Positions 22,101 through 30,904 of a stretch of DNA of 64,000 nt are shown here, in pieces. Position 1 is the stretch's first letter. The number at the start of each line of letters is the position of its first letter. The stretch spans positions 19,409,360 through 19,473,359 of the forward strand of contig NC_063167.1 of the NCBI RefSeq assembly GCF_023159225.1. Direction: 5' to 3'. A model generated the notes under the pieces. That model was not told where the DNA came from and made no database searches. It was given only the letters and a program-made list of their open reading frames with translations. The stretch comes from Perognathus longimembris pacificus. Its lineage: Eukaryota > Chordata > Mammalia > Rodentia > Heteromyidae. A program made the translations under genes and the position numbers.

Positions 22101-24139
22101 CCTGTACCAGGGAGGCATCTACAGCCACACGCCCGTGAGCCTGGGGAGGCCGGAGCGGTACCGTCGGCATGGGACCCATTCTGTCAAGATCACAGGGTGA
22201 GGGGCTTGTGGGCACAGGTGACTGGGTGCAACGGTGCACCCATTGGGGAATGGTGAGGGGCGGGAGCCTCTGGAGCCTGTTTCCAATCCTTACAGTTCAT
22301 GCAAAGCCAAGGCTGCCAGTCTTGTTTCCAAAGGAGAAAACATTAATTCAGGTAGGGGAAGGGAGTGTAATCCTAGCTAATCAAGAGGCTGAGATCTGAA
22401 GGTCACGGTTCAAACCAGCCTAGGCAGGAAAGTCTGTGAGACTCTCATCTCCAGTTAACCACTGGAAGTGGTGCTGTGGCTCAAGGCGGGAGACTGCTAG
22501 CCTTGAGTGAAAGAGCTCAGGGAGAGTGCCCAGGCCCTGAGTTCAAGCCCCACAACCAACAAAAAGGAAGAAAGAGGAAGGGCTAGTCCTGAGCCACACG
22601 GAGGATGGAGAGCCTCCAAAGGGCTTCTAAGAACAATCCTGTCCTTGCCCATGGAGATAGGATAACCCCAGGAAAACATACAAGAGGGTGCAAGCTGCTC
22701 AGCCTCTCCCATCCTGTACCCTGTCCCAAGTCTGGCAAACTCATGGAGGGAGCCCTCAATTGGCCCCTCTGATATAACAGACGTGCAGGTCATGGATTTC
22801 AGCAGTCAGTGGAATGTCTAGCCCATGCAATGTCCGTCTTACTTTATTTTTGTGTTGGTAGTAGGACTTGAGCTCAGAGTCTGGGCACAGATCCTTAGCA
22901 CTTTTGCTCAAGGACTGAGCCACAGCTTCACTTCCATTTATTGTTTGTTTTTTTTTTCTTGGCCAGTCCTGGGCCTTGAACTCAGGGCCTGAGCACTGTC
23001 CCTGGCTTCCTTTTGCTCAAGGCTAGCACTCTGCCACTTGAGCCACAGCGCCACTTCTGGCCGTTTTCTGTATATGTGGTGCTGGGGAATTGAACCCAGG
23101 GCCTCATGTATACGAGGCAAGCTCTCTTGCCACTAGGCCATATCCCCAGCCCTCACTTCCATTTATTGATGGTTAACTGGAGCAAAGAGTCTCATACGTG
23201 CTTTCCTGCCTGAACTGGTTTTGAACCTTGATCCTCAATATTTCAGCCTCCTGAGTAGGATTGTAGGCATGAGTCACAGAGTCCAGCCCTATGCAATGTG
23301 TTTTGCTGTGGTAGTTCAAAGTGAACCACTGCAAAGATACTCACATTCTTCTAGGTCTTTCTTTCGTTCCCCTGCTCCCTAAGGGAAGGAGGGCCAGAAG
23401 ATGTGTCCTAGGATGGAGACCCAGGTGCAAATTCTGGCTTCTGCCCACCCTCCCCCCTTACACCTTGGCGCCTTTCTCCCCATGTTGTCTTTGGGGCACA
23501 GACCAACAGTTATGGAGGCAGAGGCTGGACAGACAGGAACAGACTGTGAGCCTCTTATGTCCCATAAACTAGCAAAAACCAAAAGTGGAGCTGTGGCTCA
23601 AGGGATAGGGTGCCAGCCTTGAGTGACAAAGCCCAGGGACAGTGCCCAGGCCCCCAAGTTCAAGCCCCAGTACTTGCAAAAACACAAACAGGGTCCCAGG
23701 GCCCACACCTGAATTTCCCAAAGCTTCGGGAACCACAGGGAGCGCCCCCCTGGCCTGGTGGCCGGGCGCAGGTGCGATGAGCGCCCTTCCCCTCCCTGTC
23801 TGCCCCCCAGGTGGGGAGAGGAGAGGCTGCCTAACGGAACGACGCTGAAGTACTGGGTGAGCCCCCCACGCCACGATCCCCTCCTCTGCCCCCCACCCCG
23901 CTCTCCTCCCCGCTCCCTGCTCCCCCTCCCCCCGCCCCGCTCCCCCTCCCCCTCCCCCCGCCCCCCCGCCCTCACCGACCCTCTTCACCCATTCCCAGAC
24001 GGCTGCCAACTCCTGGGGCCCCTCCTGGGGCGAGGGGGGCCGCTTCCGCATCCTGCGCGGCGCCAACGAGTGCGACGTGGAGAGCTTCGTGCTGGGCGTC
24101 TGGGGCCGAGTGGGCATGGAGGACCTGGGTCACCGCTGA
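13461..24139 (+). CDS. TINAGL1: TINAGL1, tubulointerstitial nephritis antigen-like 1 (spliced, 11 coding exons)
   Basis: Joining 13461-13770, 14651-14714, 19346-19438, 19651-19765, 20796-20919, 21006-21156, 21287-21476, 21579-21624, 22073-22196, 23811-23856 and 23999-24139 gives 1404 nt, 467 aa plus stop, the length I recall for human. All introns are GT-AG and the phase closes exactly. The product is a secreted extracellular-matrix glycoprotein. It has a signal peptide (about 1-21), an Arg-rich stretch (23-29), a somatomedin-B-like Cys cluster (about 48-92), a short Cys-containing linker region and a papain/cathepsin-B-like domain (about 200-460). The nucleophile position reads [11 protein letters not shown] with Ser229 where papain has Cys. 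His400 and Asn425 remain, so it is a pseudoprotease. Family knowledge: it binds laminin, integrin and EGFR. The start ATG has A at -3 and opens directly into the signal peptide. Confidence 0.97.
14560..14610. repeat. (TG)n microsatellite 40 bp before TINAGL1 exon 3
   Basis: A pure TG run of about 25 units just upstream of the acceptor at 14650. Confidence 0.92.
14651..14714 (+). CDS. TINAGL1: TINAGL1 exon 3
   Basis: This 64-bp exon lies between caccag|ggtgcc and gctg|gtgagt. It codes for about residues 104-125 ([21 protein letters not shown], then a split Cys codon). It completes the phase of exon 2 and leads into exon 4 with two bases carried over. Confidence 0.95.
16110..16163. repeat. (CA)n microsatellite (TINAGL1 intron 3)
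   Basis: Pure CA run of about 27 units. Confidence 0.93.
16448..16689 (-). mobile_element. B1-ID dimeric SINE with poly-C interruption (TINAGL1 intron 3)
   Basis: A minus-oriented dimer. The head contains a run of C at about 16622-16650, which looks like expansion inside the element. Confidence 0.7.
17594..17796 (+). mobile_element. B1-ID dimeric SINE (TINAGL1 intron 3)
   Basis: The head is shortened (ggtggcttgcacctagctac). The right module gaggctgtggctcaagtggt is intact. Confidence 0.75.
17898..17972 (-). mobile_element. ID-type monomer SINE (TINAGL1 intron 3)
   Basis: The minus strand reads gggctgggatgtagctcagt, with A and B boxes of a tRNA-Ala-like head. Confidence 0.75.
18144..18151. 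promoter_or_regulatory. Consensus CRE palindrome TGACGTCA (TINAGL1 intron 3)
   Basis: A perfect 8-bp CREB/ATF site, with a half-site-like tgacgc about 45 bp further on. The local CpG is retained. Confidence 0.4.
18430..18708 (-). mobile_element. B1-type SINEs (TINAGL1 intron 3)
   Basis: A diverged minus-oriented B1/ID composite. It ends with gcagctaggattatagggat, a reverse B1 head. Confidence 0.6.
18855..19083 (+). mobile_element. B1-ID dimeric SINE (TINAGL1 intron 3)
   Basis: The head ggcttatgtctgtaatccta and the right module aagtggcgctttggctttaa end in an A-tail of more than 20 nt. Confidence 0.8.
19346..19438 (+). CDS. TINAGL1: TINAGL1 exon 4
   Basis: This 93-bp exon has acceptor cccag|cacctg and donor tatgg|gtaaga. 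It encodes residues 125-156, including [20 protein letters not shown], the end of the second cysteine-rich segment before the protease-like part. It follows a 4.6-kb intron that holds several SINEs and a (CA)n tract. Confidence 0.95.
19651..19765 (+). CDS. TINAGL1: TINAGL1 exon 5
   Basis: This 115-bp exon lies between ctccag|gtggca and tttat|gtaagt. It encodes residues 156-194, with [17 protein letters not shown] followed by [10 protein letters not shown]. It is the propeptide-like segment ahead of the cathepsin-like domain. NHS is a possible N-glycosylation sequon. Confidence 0.95.
20796..20919 (+). CDS. TINAGL1: TINAGL1 exon 6 (pseudo-catalytic Ser229)
   Basis: This 124-bp exon has acceptor tgtag|acggtg and donor ggcag|gtgtgt. 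It encodes residues 195-236. It carries the papain-type motif in which QGxCGSCWAF is replaced by [11 protein letters not shown], so the nucleophile position is Ser229. Confidence 0.96.
21006..21156 (+). CDS. TINAGL1: TINAGL1 exon 7
   Basis: This 151-bp exon lies between accag|ctgtgg and gcgagg|gtatga. It encodes residues 236-286, including [19 protein letters not shown], a segment conserved in papain-family folds, and the [11 protein letters not shown] stretch. The intron before it is only 86 bp. Confidence 0.95.
21287..21476 (+). CDS. TINAGL1: TINAGL1 exon 8
   Basis: This 190-bp exon has acceptor ctccag|ggtggt and donor tctgat|gtaagt. It encodes residues 286-349 ([20 protein letters not shown] onward to [10 protein letters not shown]). 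The basic segment [11 protein letters not shown] sits in the middle, as in the family. Confidence 0.95.
21579..21624 (+). CDS. TINAGL1: TINAGL1 exon 9
   Basis: This 46-bp exon lies between ctccag|gagaag and ccaag|gtaaat. It encodes residues 350-365, [15 protein letters not shown] and the first base of the next codon. The ENGPV motif is typical of papain-like domains. Confidence 0.95.
21739..21968 (+). mobile_element. B1-ID dimeric SINE (TINAGL1 intron 9)
   Basis: It shows ccagtggctcaaatctgtaa and tagagctgtggtttaagtgg. The tail is a short (CA)n. Confidence 0.8.
22073..22196 (+). CDS. TINAGL1: TINAGL1 exon 10 (His400)
   Basis: This 124-bp exon has acceptor cccacag|cactca and donor acagg|gtgagg. 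It encodes residues 365-406, including [19 protein letters not shown] and [12 protein letters not shown]. His400 matches the papain catalytic histidine. Confidence 0.95.
22366..22563 (+). mobile_element. B1-ID dimeric SINE (TINAGL1 intron 10)
   Basis: 5'-truncated head (gtaatcctagctaatcaaga) with right module gtggtgctgtggctcaaggc. Confidence 0.78.
22854..23288 (-). mobile_element. B1-ID dimeric SINE split by a younger IDL-Geo
   Basis: The two halves (22854-22943 and 23153-23288) make one minus-oriented dimer once the inner SINE and one copy of the duplication are removed. Confidence 0.8.
22944..23152 (-). mobile_element. IDL-Geo type SINE nested in a B1-ID element (TINAGL1 intron 10)
   Basis: A full minus-orientation copy flanked by a 16-bp repeat, tcacttccatttattg, at 22928-22943 and 23153-23168. 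The sequence on both sides is one older B1-ID dimer that it splits. Confidence 0.88.
23545..23690 (+). mobile_element. Truncated B1-ID SINE, right module (TINAGL1 intron 10)
   Basis: It shows gtggagctgtggctcaaggg and gttcaagccccagtact, with an A-rich end. Confidence 0.7.
23811..23856 (+). CDS. TINAGL1: TINAGL1 exon 11
   Basis: This 46-bp exon lies between ccccag|gtgggg and tactgg|gtgagc. It encodes residues 406-421, [15 protein letters not shown]. It is followed by a 142-bp, extremely C-rich intron. Confidence 0.95.
23999..24139 (+). CDS. TINAGL1: TINAGL1 exon 12 (Asn425, stop)
   Basis: The acceptor is tcccag|acggct at 23998/23999 and the stop TGA is at 24137-24139. It encodes residues 422-467: [20 protein letters not shown], then the C-terminal [19 protein letters not shown]. 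Asn425 matches the papain catalytic asparagine. The exon is markedly GC-rich compared with exons 4-9. Confidence 0.96.
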   Translation, partial: TAANSWGPSWGEGGRFRILRGANECDVESFVLGVWGRVGMEDLGHR

Positions 24140-24437
24140 GCCGCGGGCACGAGGCCAGGCCGGTCCCCGGGAAGGACGGCAGGACAGCGGCGGGGGGCGC
24201 CCTGGGGGCGGCCCGGGGCCTGGGGCGCGGGCACGGCGCCTGGCTCTCATCCTGCGCCCGGCCTGGGAGCCCCAGACCTCCCAGCGGGGAGGCCCCTGGC
24301 ACCCCCCAGCCTGAGAACACCGACACCGAGGCCAGGACACCCCCAGCCCCCTCCCCCACTGCCCTGTATTCTTATTCTTCAAGATATTTATTTTTCTTTT
24401 TCACTGTTTTAAAATAAAAACAAAATACTGATAATAG
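24140..24437 (+). terminator. TINAGL1: TINAGL1 3' UTR and polyadenylation signal
   Basis: The short 3' UTR begins very GC-rich (24140-24340) and turns AT-rich. AATAAA is at 24413-24418, so cleavage is expected near 24430-24440. The end is inferred from the signal position. Confidence 0.8.
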
Positions 24438-24642
24438 CTGCAGTATCTTTAGACTTTCCAGGGCTGGCTGGGGTGGCCTGGGGCTAGACCACAGAAGGGA
24501 CTTCCTGAGCTGGTCGTCAGGGGTAAGGGGGCTACAAACCCTGACCTCTTTTCTGTCCTGTCAGGACCCCAGAACATGGAAGGGGGAGGGGATGGCGTGG
24601 CCTTTAGCCCCCAGGGCTGTGGGCCGTGGGAACCACCTCAGA

Positions 24643-24655
24643 CGCTGACTCAGCG
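24643..24655. promoter_or_regulatory. MARE-like palindrome cgctgactcagcg
   Basis: A 13-bp perfect palindrome around the AP-1 core, differing from the Maf consensus only in its outermost bases. It lies about 0.2 kb past the TINAGL1 polyadenylation site. Confidence 0.4.
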
Positions 24656-25083
24656 CCGCCCGGGGGCCAGAGAGCCCACCAGTCAGCAGAACTGGCCCAG
24701 TGCCCAGTGCCCCACAGAACTAGGGCCTCAGCAACCTGGTAGGGGCAGCCCAGGGTCCTTGCTTTCCTCCCGTGGCCAATGTCCCGTCATGCGTCCACTT
24801 CAAAGCCAGCTGCAGAGCTCCCTCATTCCCACACAGTACACCAGGCCCTGTGCAGAAAATCCATGCGCCCCACCCCACCCCCACTGCCCCTGCCCCAACG
24901 TCCCAATGCCTTTGGGTTAGCTGAGTGTCTGCTGACACACCCCACCCCCCCAGTGCTGGGAGGCTCCTTGAGGACCAGGATTGGGTCTGGTTCCTTGGCA
25001 GGTGCTGGTGCCCACATGGGTACTGGAGTATACAGTGATGGGTTACCAAGGGTTGCCATTCTCTTCCAGGAGCCCAGGAGCTG

Positions 25084-25091
25084 TGTGAGTG

Positions 25092-25136
<45 letters not shown>
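25084..25136. repeat. (GT)n microsatellite
   Basis: GT run with one C interruption, 0.65 kb beyond the TINAGL1 3' end. Confidence 0.92.
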
Positions 25137-26227
25137 ACATGCACACAGGGGGGAGGGGCGGGGGATGGGGGTCTCCCCAAGCAACCCTGCATCTCACCCC
25201 GCCTCCTGCCAGCAGGAAAGACAGGTGTAGTGGGTCACTGCTAGGGTCCCTGCAGCCCCTGGCCAGCCACGGCCCCAACGGGCATCCCCCGAAAGGAATG
25301 CAGGCACCCGATAAGCAGAGGCCTTTGTCTCCTTTCCTGTTTGCTAGGACGTCCTGAGCCTGGCCTGCTGCCGCCCGCCCGTCCCCAGAGATGAGGCTTG
25401 CCAGTGGCCTTGGGACAAGGCCGGCACTGGGCGGGGAACCCTGAGGAAGGGCTTGGGGAGGCCCTGGACACCCCCCTCTGCGGCTCAGGCCCCAGGATGC
25501 TGGAAAAAAACAGTTCAGAGGCCACAGGGCTGGGGTGAGGTTGGAATTTTCTACCAGGACCTTTGACGAAGCTTCAAGGGGTGAGGAAGGGAGGGGAGGG
25601 GATCCGGTCAAGCTGGCCCAAGGCTGAGGCTGCCATTCTGGCCTGTGGACCCCGAGACCTCCACCCAGCCCTGCCTCAGCTTGAGCATCCTGGGGATGGG
25701 AGAGGGCGGGGGTGGAGGTGGGTGGCAGCAGCAGGTGTTCCTGTAAGGAGAGAGAACATGTAAGCACTCCCAACTAGATTCCTGTCCTTCCCTGTCCTTG
25801 AGGCTGCCTATCAAGAAATCCTGGCACCCTGGCCCCTTGCTGTGTGTCCTGGGGTTAATCCCATCCCTTCTCTGAGCCAAAAGCACAGGCTTTTGGACAG
25901 ATGGAGATGCCAGCCCCTGCTCTGATCCACATGGGCTCTGTACTATTGGCCGGGTTTGTCCATCTTTAATGAGGCGAAGGGCACCCACTGTCTCCTGGGT
26001 TGGTGGGAGGATAAACAACTTTCCCTCATTGCTGGAAACTTCTCCAGGGCTTCATTGAAGGGATTGGACTTCATCATGCAGACGTTTTAGATAAGGAACT
26101 CAACACTTTGGAGTGTTTCGACCACAAGTTTCTGCCAACACATTGTTCTGAATACTTTATATATTTTATCTCGTGTAACCCTTTCTTTTAAAACAACAAT
26201 AAAAATTAAACAAAAACACAACATTTT

Positions 26228-26322
26228 TGGCTAAGCAGGGATGCCACGTACTTGTAATCCTAACTCTGAGAACTTAGACTTGTGAAGCCAGGAAAGTTTG
26301 TAAGACTTTCATCTCCAATTTA

Positions 26323-26366
<44 letters not shown>

Positions 26367-26456
26367 CTGAAAGTGGAATTGTGGCTCAAATGGAAGAACA
26401 CCAAGTAGAGTGAAAAAGGTAAGTGACAGAGCCCAGGCCCTGAGCTCAACACAAGA
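26228..26456 (+). mobile_element. B1-ID dimeric SINE with (CA)n between its two modules
   Basis: The left B1-like part ends at the CA repeat 26324-26365. The right module (gtggaattgtggctcaaatg) continues after it. Confidence 0.7.
26324..26365. repeat. (CA)n microsatellite inside a SINE
   Basis: It sits at the junction of the two modules of a B1-ID copy. Confidence 0.88.
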
Positions 26457-26837
26457 GAGAGAGAGAGAGAAACCCAAATAATAACCAATTATTTATTTTG
26501 CACACAAGAGAACAAGAGTTGAGAGAGCGTAGCAAATTAATGGAATTCACACTTAATAAGTGGTTGAGGTGGAAAACTCAGAGTGTATAAATCCCCACGG
26601 TCCCCAGCTCTGTACTGGGTGTAGCAGTAAGCATTGATCGTTATAGTCTAACGACCTCTCCAAGCCCATTGCCTGCCTGGCAAGCTCTTATTCATCGGTT
26701 ACAACCCAGCTCAAATGTCCCACTCCTCCAAAGCCTTTCTTGGCACCCACCATCTTGAATCTCCAGGGACCTGGCATACATCTCTGGCTCAGTGAGACCC
26801 TAGTGACAACTTCTTCTGCAAAGAATAGGGCAGGATT

Positions 26838-27040
26838 GGGGCTGGGGATATAGCCTAGTGGCAAGAGTGCCTGCCTCGGATACACGAGGCCCTAGGTTCA
26901 ATTCCCCAGCACCACATATACAGAAAACGGCCAGAAGCGGCGCTGTGGCTCAAGTGGCAGAGTGCTAGCCTTGAGCGGGAAGAAGCCAGGGACAGTGCTC
27001 AGGCCCTGAGTCCAAGGCCCAGGACTGGCCAAAAACAAAA
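26838..27040 (+). mobile_element. Young IDL-Geo SINE with 17-bp target-site duplication
   Basis: A full-length copy with an A-rich tail. Perfect flanking repeats, aagaatagggcaggatt, lie at 26821-26837 and 27041-27057, so the insertion is recent. Confidence 0.92.
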
Positions 27041-28146
27041 AAGAATAGGGCAGGATTCCTTTCTTTCTCAGCCCCATCCTTGGTCTCCTGCCCCCTTCCC
27101 CGGGGTTGGGGGAGAGGTTGGGGAGGGACCCTGCTGGGTTCTCCAGCCCGAGATGCTAATCTCCCAGGGGCTGCTAAGTGACATCCCTTCTCCTGACATC
27201 TTGCCAGACCCTATCCCTGCCTCGTGCCCCATTAAGGGAAAGGAATCCGTGTCTCCTGAGCTGCCGTGGGCCAGGCACTCACTTGCTTCATCCTTCCACT
27301 CCCCATGGGGGAAGTGTCTCTCTACAAACCTAGTGCCCAGTAGCAAGGCGACTCCTGCAATCCCGGAGTTCTGTTGGGAGGATTAGCAGGTCCAGCATGG
27401 TTGGAACCAGGGACTCCCAATATTGCTGGGGTGTAGTCTCTCCTTCCCAAGGTCTCTCTCTTTTCTGTCATTCTCTCTGGAGTGTCTGCACATGGCCAGT
27501 AAGGACTCTTGAGCATGTCCAACCCTCGGCCATTTTCCAGGAACTCTTCTGATGGGTTCATCTCCACTTCAGTGCCCACCTGTAGGCCCATCAACTGAAC
27601 TACAGCCAAGAGGCCACAACTGCCCTTTATGGAATCAGAGGTGGGGAAAGAGGAGGGTAGGAGTGTGGTGGTGAATAGCTTGGGGTGATGGTTACCCCCA
27701 TTTGACCAGTGGGGGGAGGGGATGGAGGCCATGGAGGGCTGTGGCCTGTTGACTCACACAGCCAGGGAGTGGCAGAGCCAGGTACAGAGCACCCTGCCTG
27801 CCGGTGAACTCGGACACGAGTGCAGCGAGATGAATGAGCGAGGGATTCCTCCCCCGGCTTGTTGAAAGAACTCCTTCCTGGGCCCTGCGTGATGTTGTCT
27901 AGAATTCCACCTGCTTAGTGGAAACCCTGGGTATGAAACAGCTCTGGCAATCTCCTCCCGAGGTGTGGCAGGACCAAGGCCGGGCAGCTTACCAGCAGCC
28001 GCCTACTCTTGTACCTGTGCCACTCCGAGCCAAGGTGGGGCAGTTAGCAGAAAGTGTCAGCTTGCCCACCCAAGAGGTGGTACCAGGGGAAGACAAGCAC
28101 TTTAGGTAAGGACTGTTCCTCCCCCACCCCCAAAACTATGGTTTTT

Positions 28147-28318
28147 AAGCTTGCTTGACTTTGCTCAATTGGCTCTCTACCACTTGATCCACTCCTCCAG
28201 CCTGACTTTTTGGAGTGTCTCGGACTTTTTCTGCCTTGGGTTGGGCTCAAATGGACAATCTTTCAGATCACAACTTTCTGAGTAGTGAAGATTCCAGGCA
28301 TGAGCAACTGGTGCCCAT
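28147..28318 (-). mobile_element. Diverged B1-ID SINE
   Basis: Minus-oriented remnant. Plus strand shows accacttgatccactcctcc and gattccaggcatgagcaact. Confidence 0.5.
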
Positions 28319-28884
28319 CTTATTCTCTTTAGAGGAGAGAAGAGCCCTGTTACTTTAGGGACATAATACTAAGCAGTGGTGGGTTTCATGTGATGACATC
28401 TCTCTCCTCACACCCAAGTTCCTGGTCCATAACTCTGTCTCCTAGTGAGTTTTAGTTTCCACAAAAACCTCTGCCCTGACATGAGTCATAAAAATTCTGA
28501 TCCTCACCCACTTTCCTGTCTTAGAGCCGGCATAATCTCCAACCTACCCCAGTTCTGAGAGCAGATCATCAGACCCTCCTCATTCCAAAGAAGTCCTGCC
28601 CCCAGCCCGGAGCAGGGAAGGCCGCAGGGAGAGGCCCAGAAGAATGCACAGGGGGCCAGGCCTGGCCGGCTCTCTCTACCCACGCTACCAGCCCTAGCTC
28701 TGCATTGAAGGATCCGGAAAACCCAGAGCAGGGTTGTGGCGGGAGGGCTGGGAAGCTCTGTCCACATCGGTTCTGCACATCTTGCCCCTGTATCTCTCCA
28801 GCCACACCTCACCCCTGCATCTCTCCTTTGGCATCCTACAATCCAGTAAAGTAAATACAAGCATTTTCTTTCTTTTACATGTCA

Positions 28885-29363
28885 GTATTGGGGTTTGAAC
28901 GCAAGGCCTGGGTCCTGTCTCTTAGCTCTTTTTTTGTTTTTTTTTTTCCCCCCTCAAAACTGACACTCTGGGGCTGGGGATATGGCCTAGTGGCAACAGT
29001 GCTTGCCTCGTATACATGAGGCCCTGGGTTCGATTCCCCAGCACCACATATACAGAAAATGGCCAGAAGTGGCGCTGTGGCTCAAGTGGCAGAGTGCTAG
29101 CTTTGAGCAAAAAGAAGCCAGGGACAGTGCTCAGGCCCTGAGTCCAAGACCCAGGACTGGCCAAAACAACAACAACAACAACAACAACAAAAACTGACAC
29201 TCTATACCACTTGAGCCATAGTTTCACGTCTGGCTTCTTTGCTGATTAATTGGAAATAAGAATCTCATGAACTTTTCTGCCTGGGCTGATTTGCACTGGG
29301 ATCCTCAGATCTCAGCTTCCTGAGTAGCTAGGACTACAAGTGTGAACCACTAGCACCCAGCTA
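28885..29363 (-). mobile_element. B1-ID dimeric SINE split by a younger IDL-Geo
   Basis: Minus-oriented halves at 28885-28969 and 29204-29363 flank the plus-oriented insert. Confidence 0.8.
28970..29189 (+). mobile_element. IDL-Geo SINE nested in a B1-ID element
   Basis: A full-length copy with an (AAC)n tail and perfect flanks aaaactgacactct (28956-28969, 29190-29203). It interrupts a minus-oriented B1-ID dimer whose remainder runs to about 29363. Confidence 0.9.
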
Positions 29364-29982
29364 GCGAGTATTTTCTTGAGTTTCATGAGAGTCCTCTGAA
29401 AATTAACTGGATGTGAGGGGCAGCTGGGGAAACTCTGATTTTCAGCCAGTGAGCGTCAACAGCCCAGGTCAAACGACTGGGACTGCCAATCACTGGTGTC
29501 TCAAGTGGGAGGTGGGCGCCTGGGCGCTGAGTCGTCAACCTGCAATGGCGGGCATCAGGGGCAGATTGATGGCCCTGCCCCGAAGGCTTGCTTGCTTCTG
29601 GGAGGTTCCAGATGTCCATGCAGTGTGCTGTGAGCAGAAGGTTGGAAAATAACAGCTGAGTCTGATTTCATTCTCCTAAAGTGGGCAACCTTATCTGCCA
29701 GACCCCAAGCCCGAGCTTCCCCTAAGCTGGGTGCCAGGGCACGCGCGGCTTCCCGCAGCTGGCACGCACCCAGCAGGAGCTGTGGATCCAGCTCTGCACT
29801 CATGCCATTTGACGCTCACGGCCACTGGTGATCAAAGTGCACCTGAAGTGAGGAGTGGGGCTTGTGCACCCTCCTGTGGCCTTGCCCTGGGCTACAAGGA
29901 GGTGTAAGGGCTGCAGAGGAGGAGCAAACGGGCTGAGGGAGCGAGTGGAGGTACTGAGTTAAAGAAAAGAAAAAACAACATA

Positions 29983-30068
29983 GGGCTGGAGGGATAGCTC
30001 AGCGGCTTAGCATTTGCTAAGCCCTGGGTTCAATCCCTAGCAGGGTAAATAATTAATAATAATAATGT
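29983..30068 (+). mobile_element. ID-type monomer SINE
   Basis: It shows gggctggagggatagctcag and gggttcaatcccta, with an (AAT)n tail. Confidence 0.75.
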
Positions 30069-30279
30069 CAATACCACTCCATCACATTTTGTAATTCCAA
30101 TATAATAAAATCAGAGATCCACAATAAAAAGCTAACTGAGGAAATCTAGTGTGTTTTGGAATTTAAAAGCTCATTTCTAAATACGTCACCAGGAAAGGAG
30201 AAAATTACAATTGAGATTACAAGATATTAAAAATGGAATAGGAGTAAGCTAAAATGGAACTTGGAAGAGAAATTATAGC

Positions 30280-30515
30280 CTTAACTGCATTTATGGAACA
30301 CAGAGAGAATTGTTTGCAGCAGTGGTACTCACTAGACACTATGTTGACTATACAACTTGTGGGTAGGGATGGGAGGGAAAACTGGGAGAAAGCAAGGGAT
30401 GGGGTGACATTGTCCCAAAAGAAATGTACTCTTTGCCTGACTCATGTAACTGTAACCCCTCTGTATATCACCTTTATAACAGCAATAAAATAAAAACATC
30501 TCAAAAAAAAAAAAA
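30280..30515 (+). mobile_element. A-tailed LINE-like 3' end fragment, family A
   Basis: It ends gtaacccctctgtatatcac, then AATAAA and a poly-A tail. Related copies lie at 35340-35540 (+) and 37411-37700 (-). A LINE-1 3' UTR is the likely source, but no ORF2 sequence is seen. Confidence 0.55.
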
Positions 30516-30904
30516 GAATTGCTAACAAATGAACTAAGTATCCAGGCCCAGACACAGGGGAAAAACAATCAGAAAACCCTAAGAGAGGAAAAGGAAGGAA
30601 ATAATAAAGAGAATACGGAAAAGTAGCAATATGCAAAACAACCAAAAAATTGAACAGCTTCCTTTAGGAGCCTTGATAAACAAATCAGCACAGCATTGAA
30701 AAGCAAAGGAGGACATGACCGGAAACAAGGCCCAGGTTGTGGGAATCCCTGGGAAATGCCACAGGGATGGAAAACTCAGGAAGTAAACTCAGAAGAAACA
30801 AGTAGCTAGTATGAAGATTGGAAGGGGAAACAAAAACAAACCCAGAACACCCAACATAGGAAATTCAAGCAAGCACAGACTTGTAGGGAAAGCAATGAAA
30901 CCTA

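Noticed and set aside
20796..24139. Active cathepsin B-like protease
   Set aside because: The nucleophile position is Ser, and the domain order (somatomedin-B-like then protease-like) identifies TINAGL1, not a cathepsin.
24823..25773. 316-codon minus-strand open frame
   Set aside because: It is GC-rich intergenic sequence running through a (GT)n repeat, with no domain and no conserved neighbour.
26838..27040. tRNA gene in the SINE head
   Set aside because: The A and B boxes are those of an ID-type tRNA-derived SINE. The sequence cannot fold a full cloverleaf and is followed by a SINE body and A-tail.
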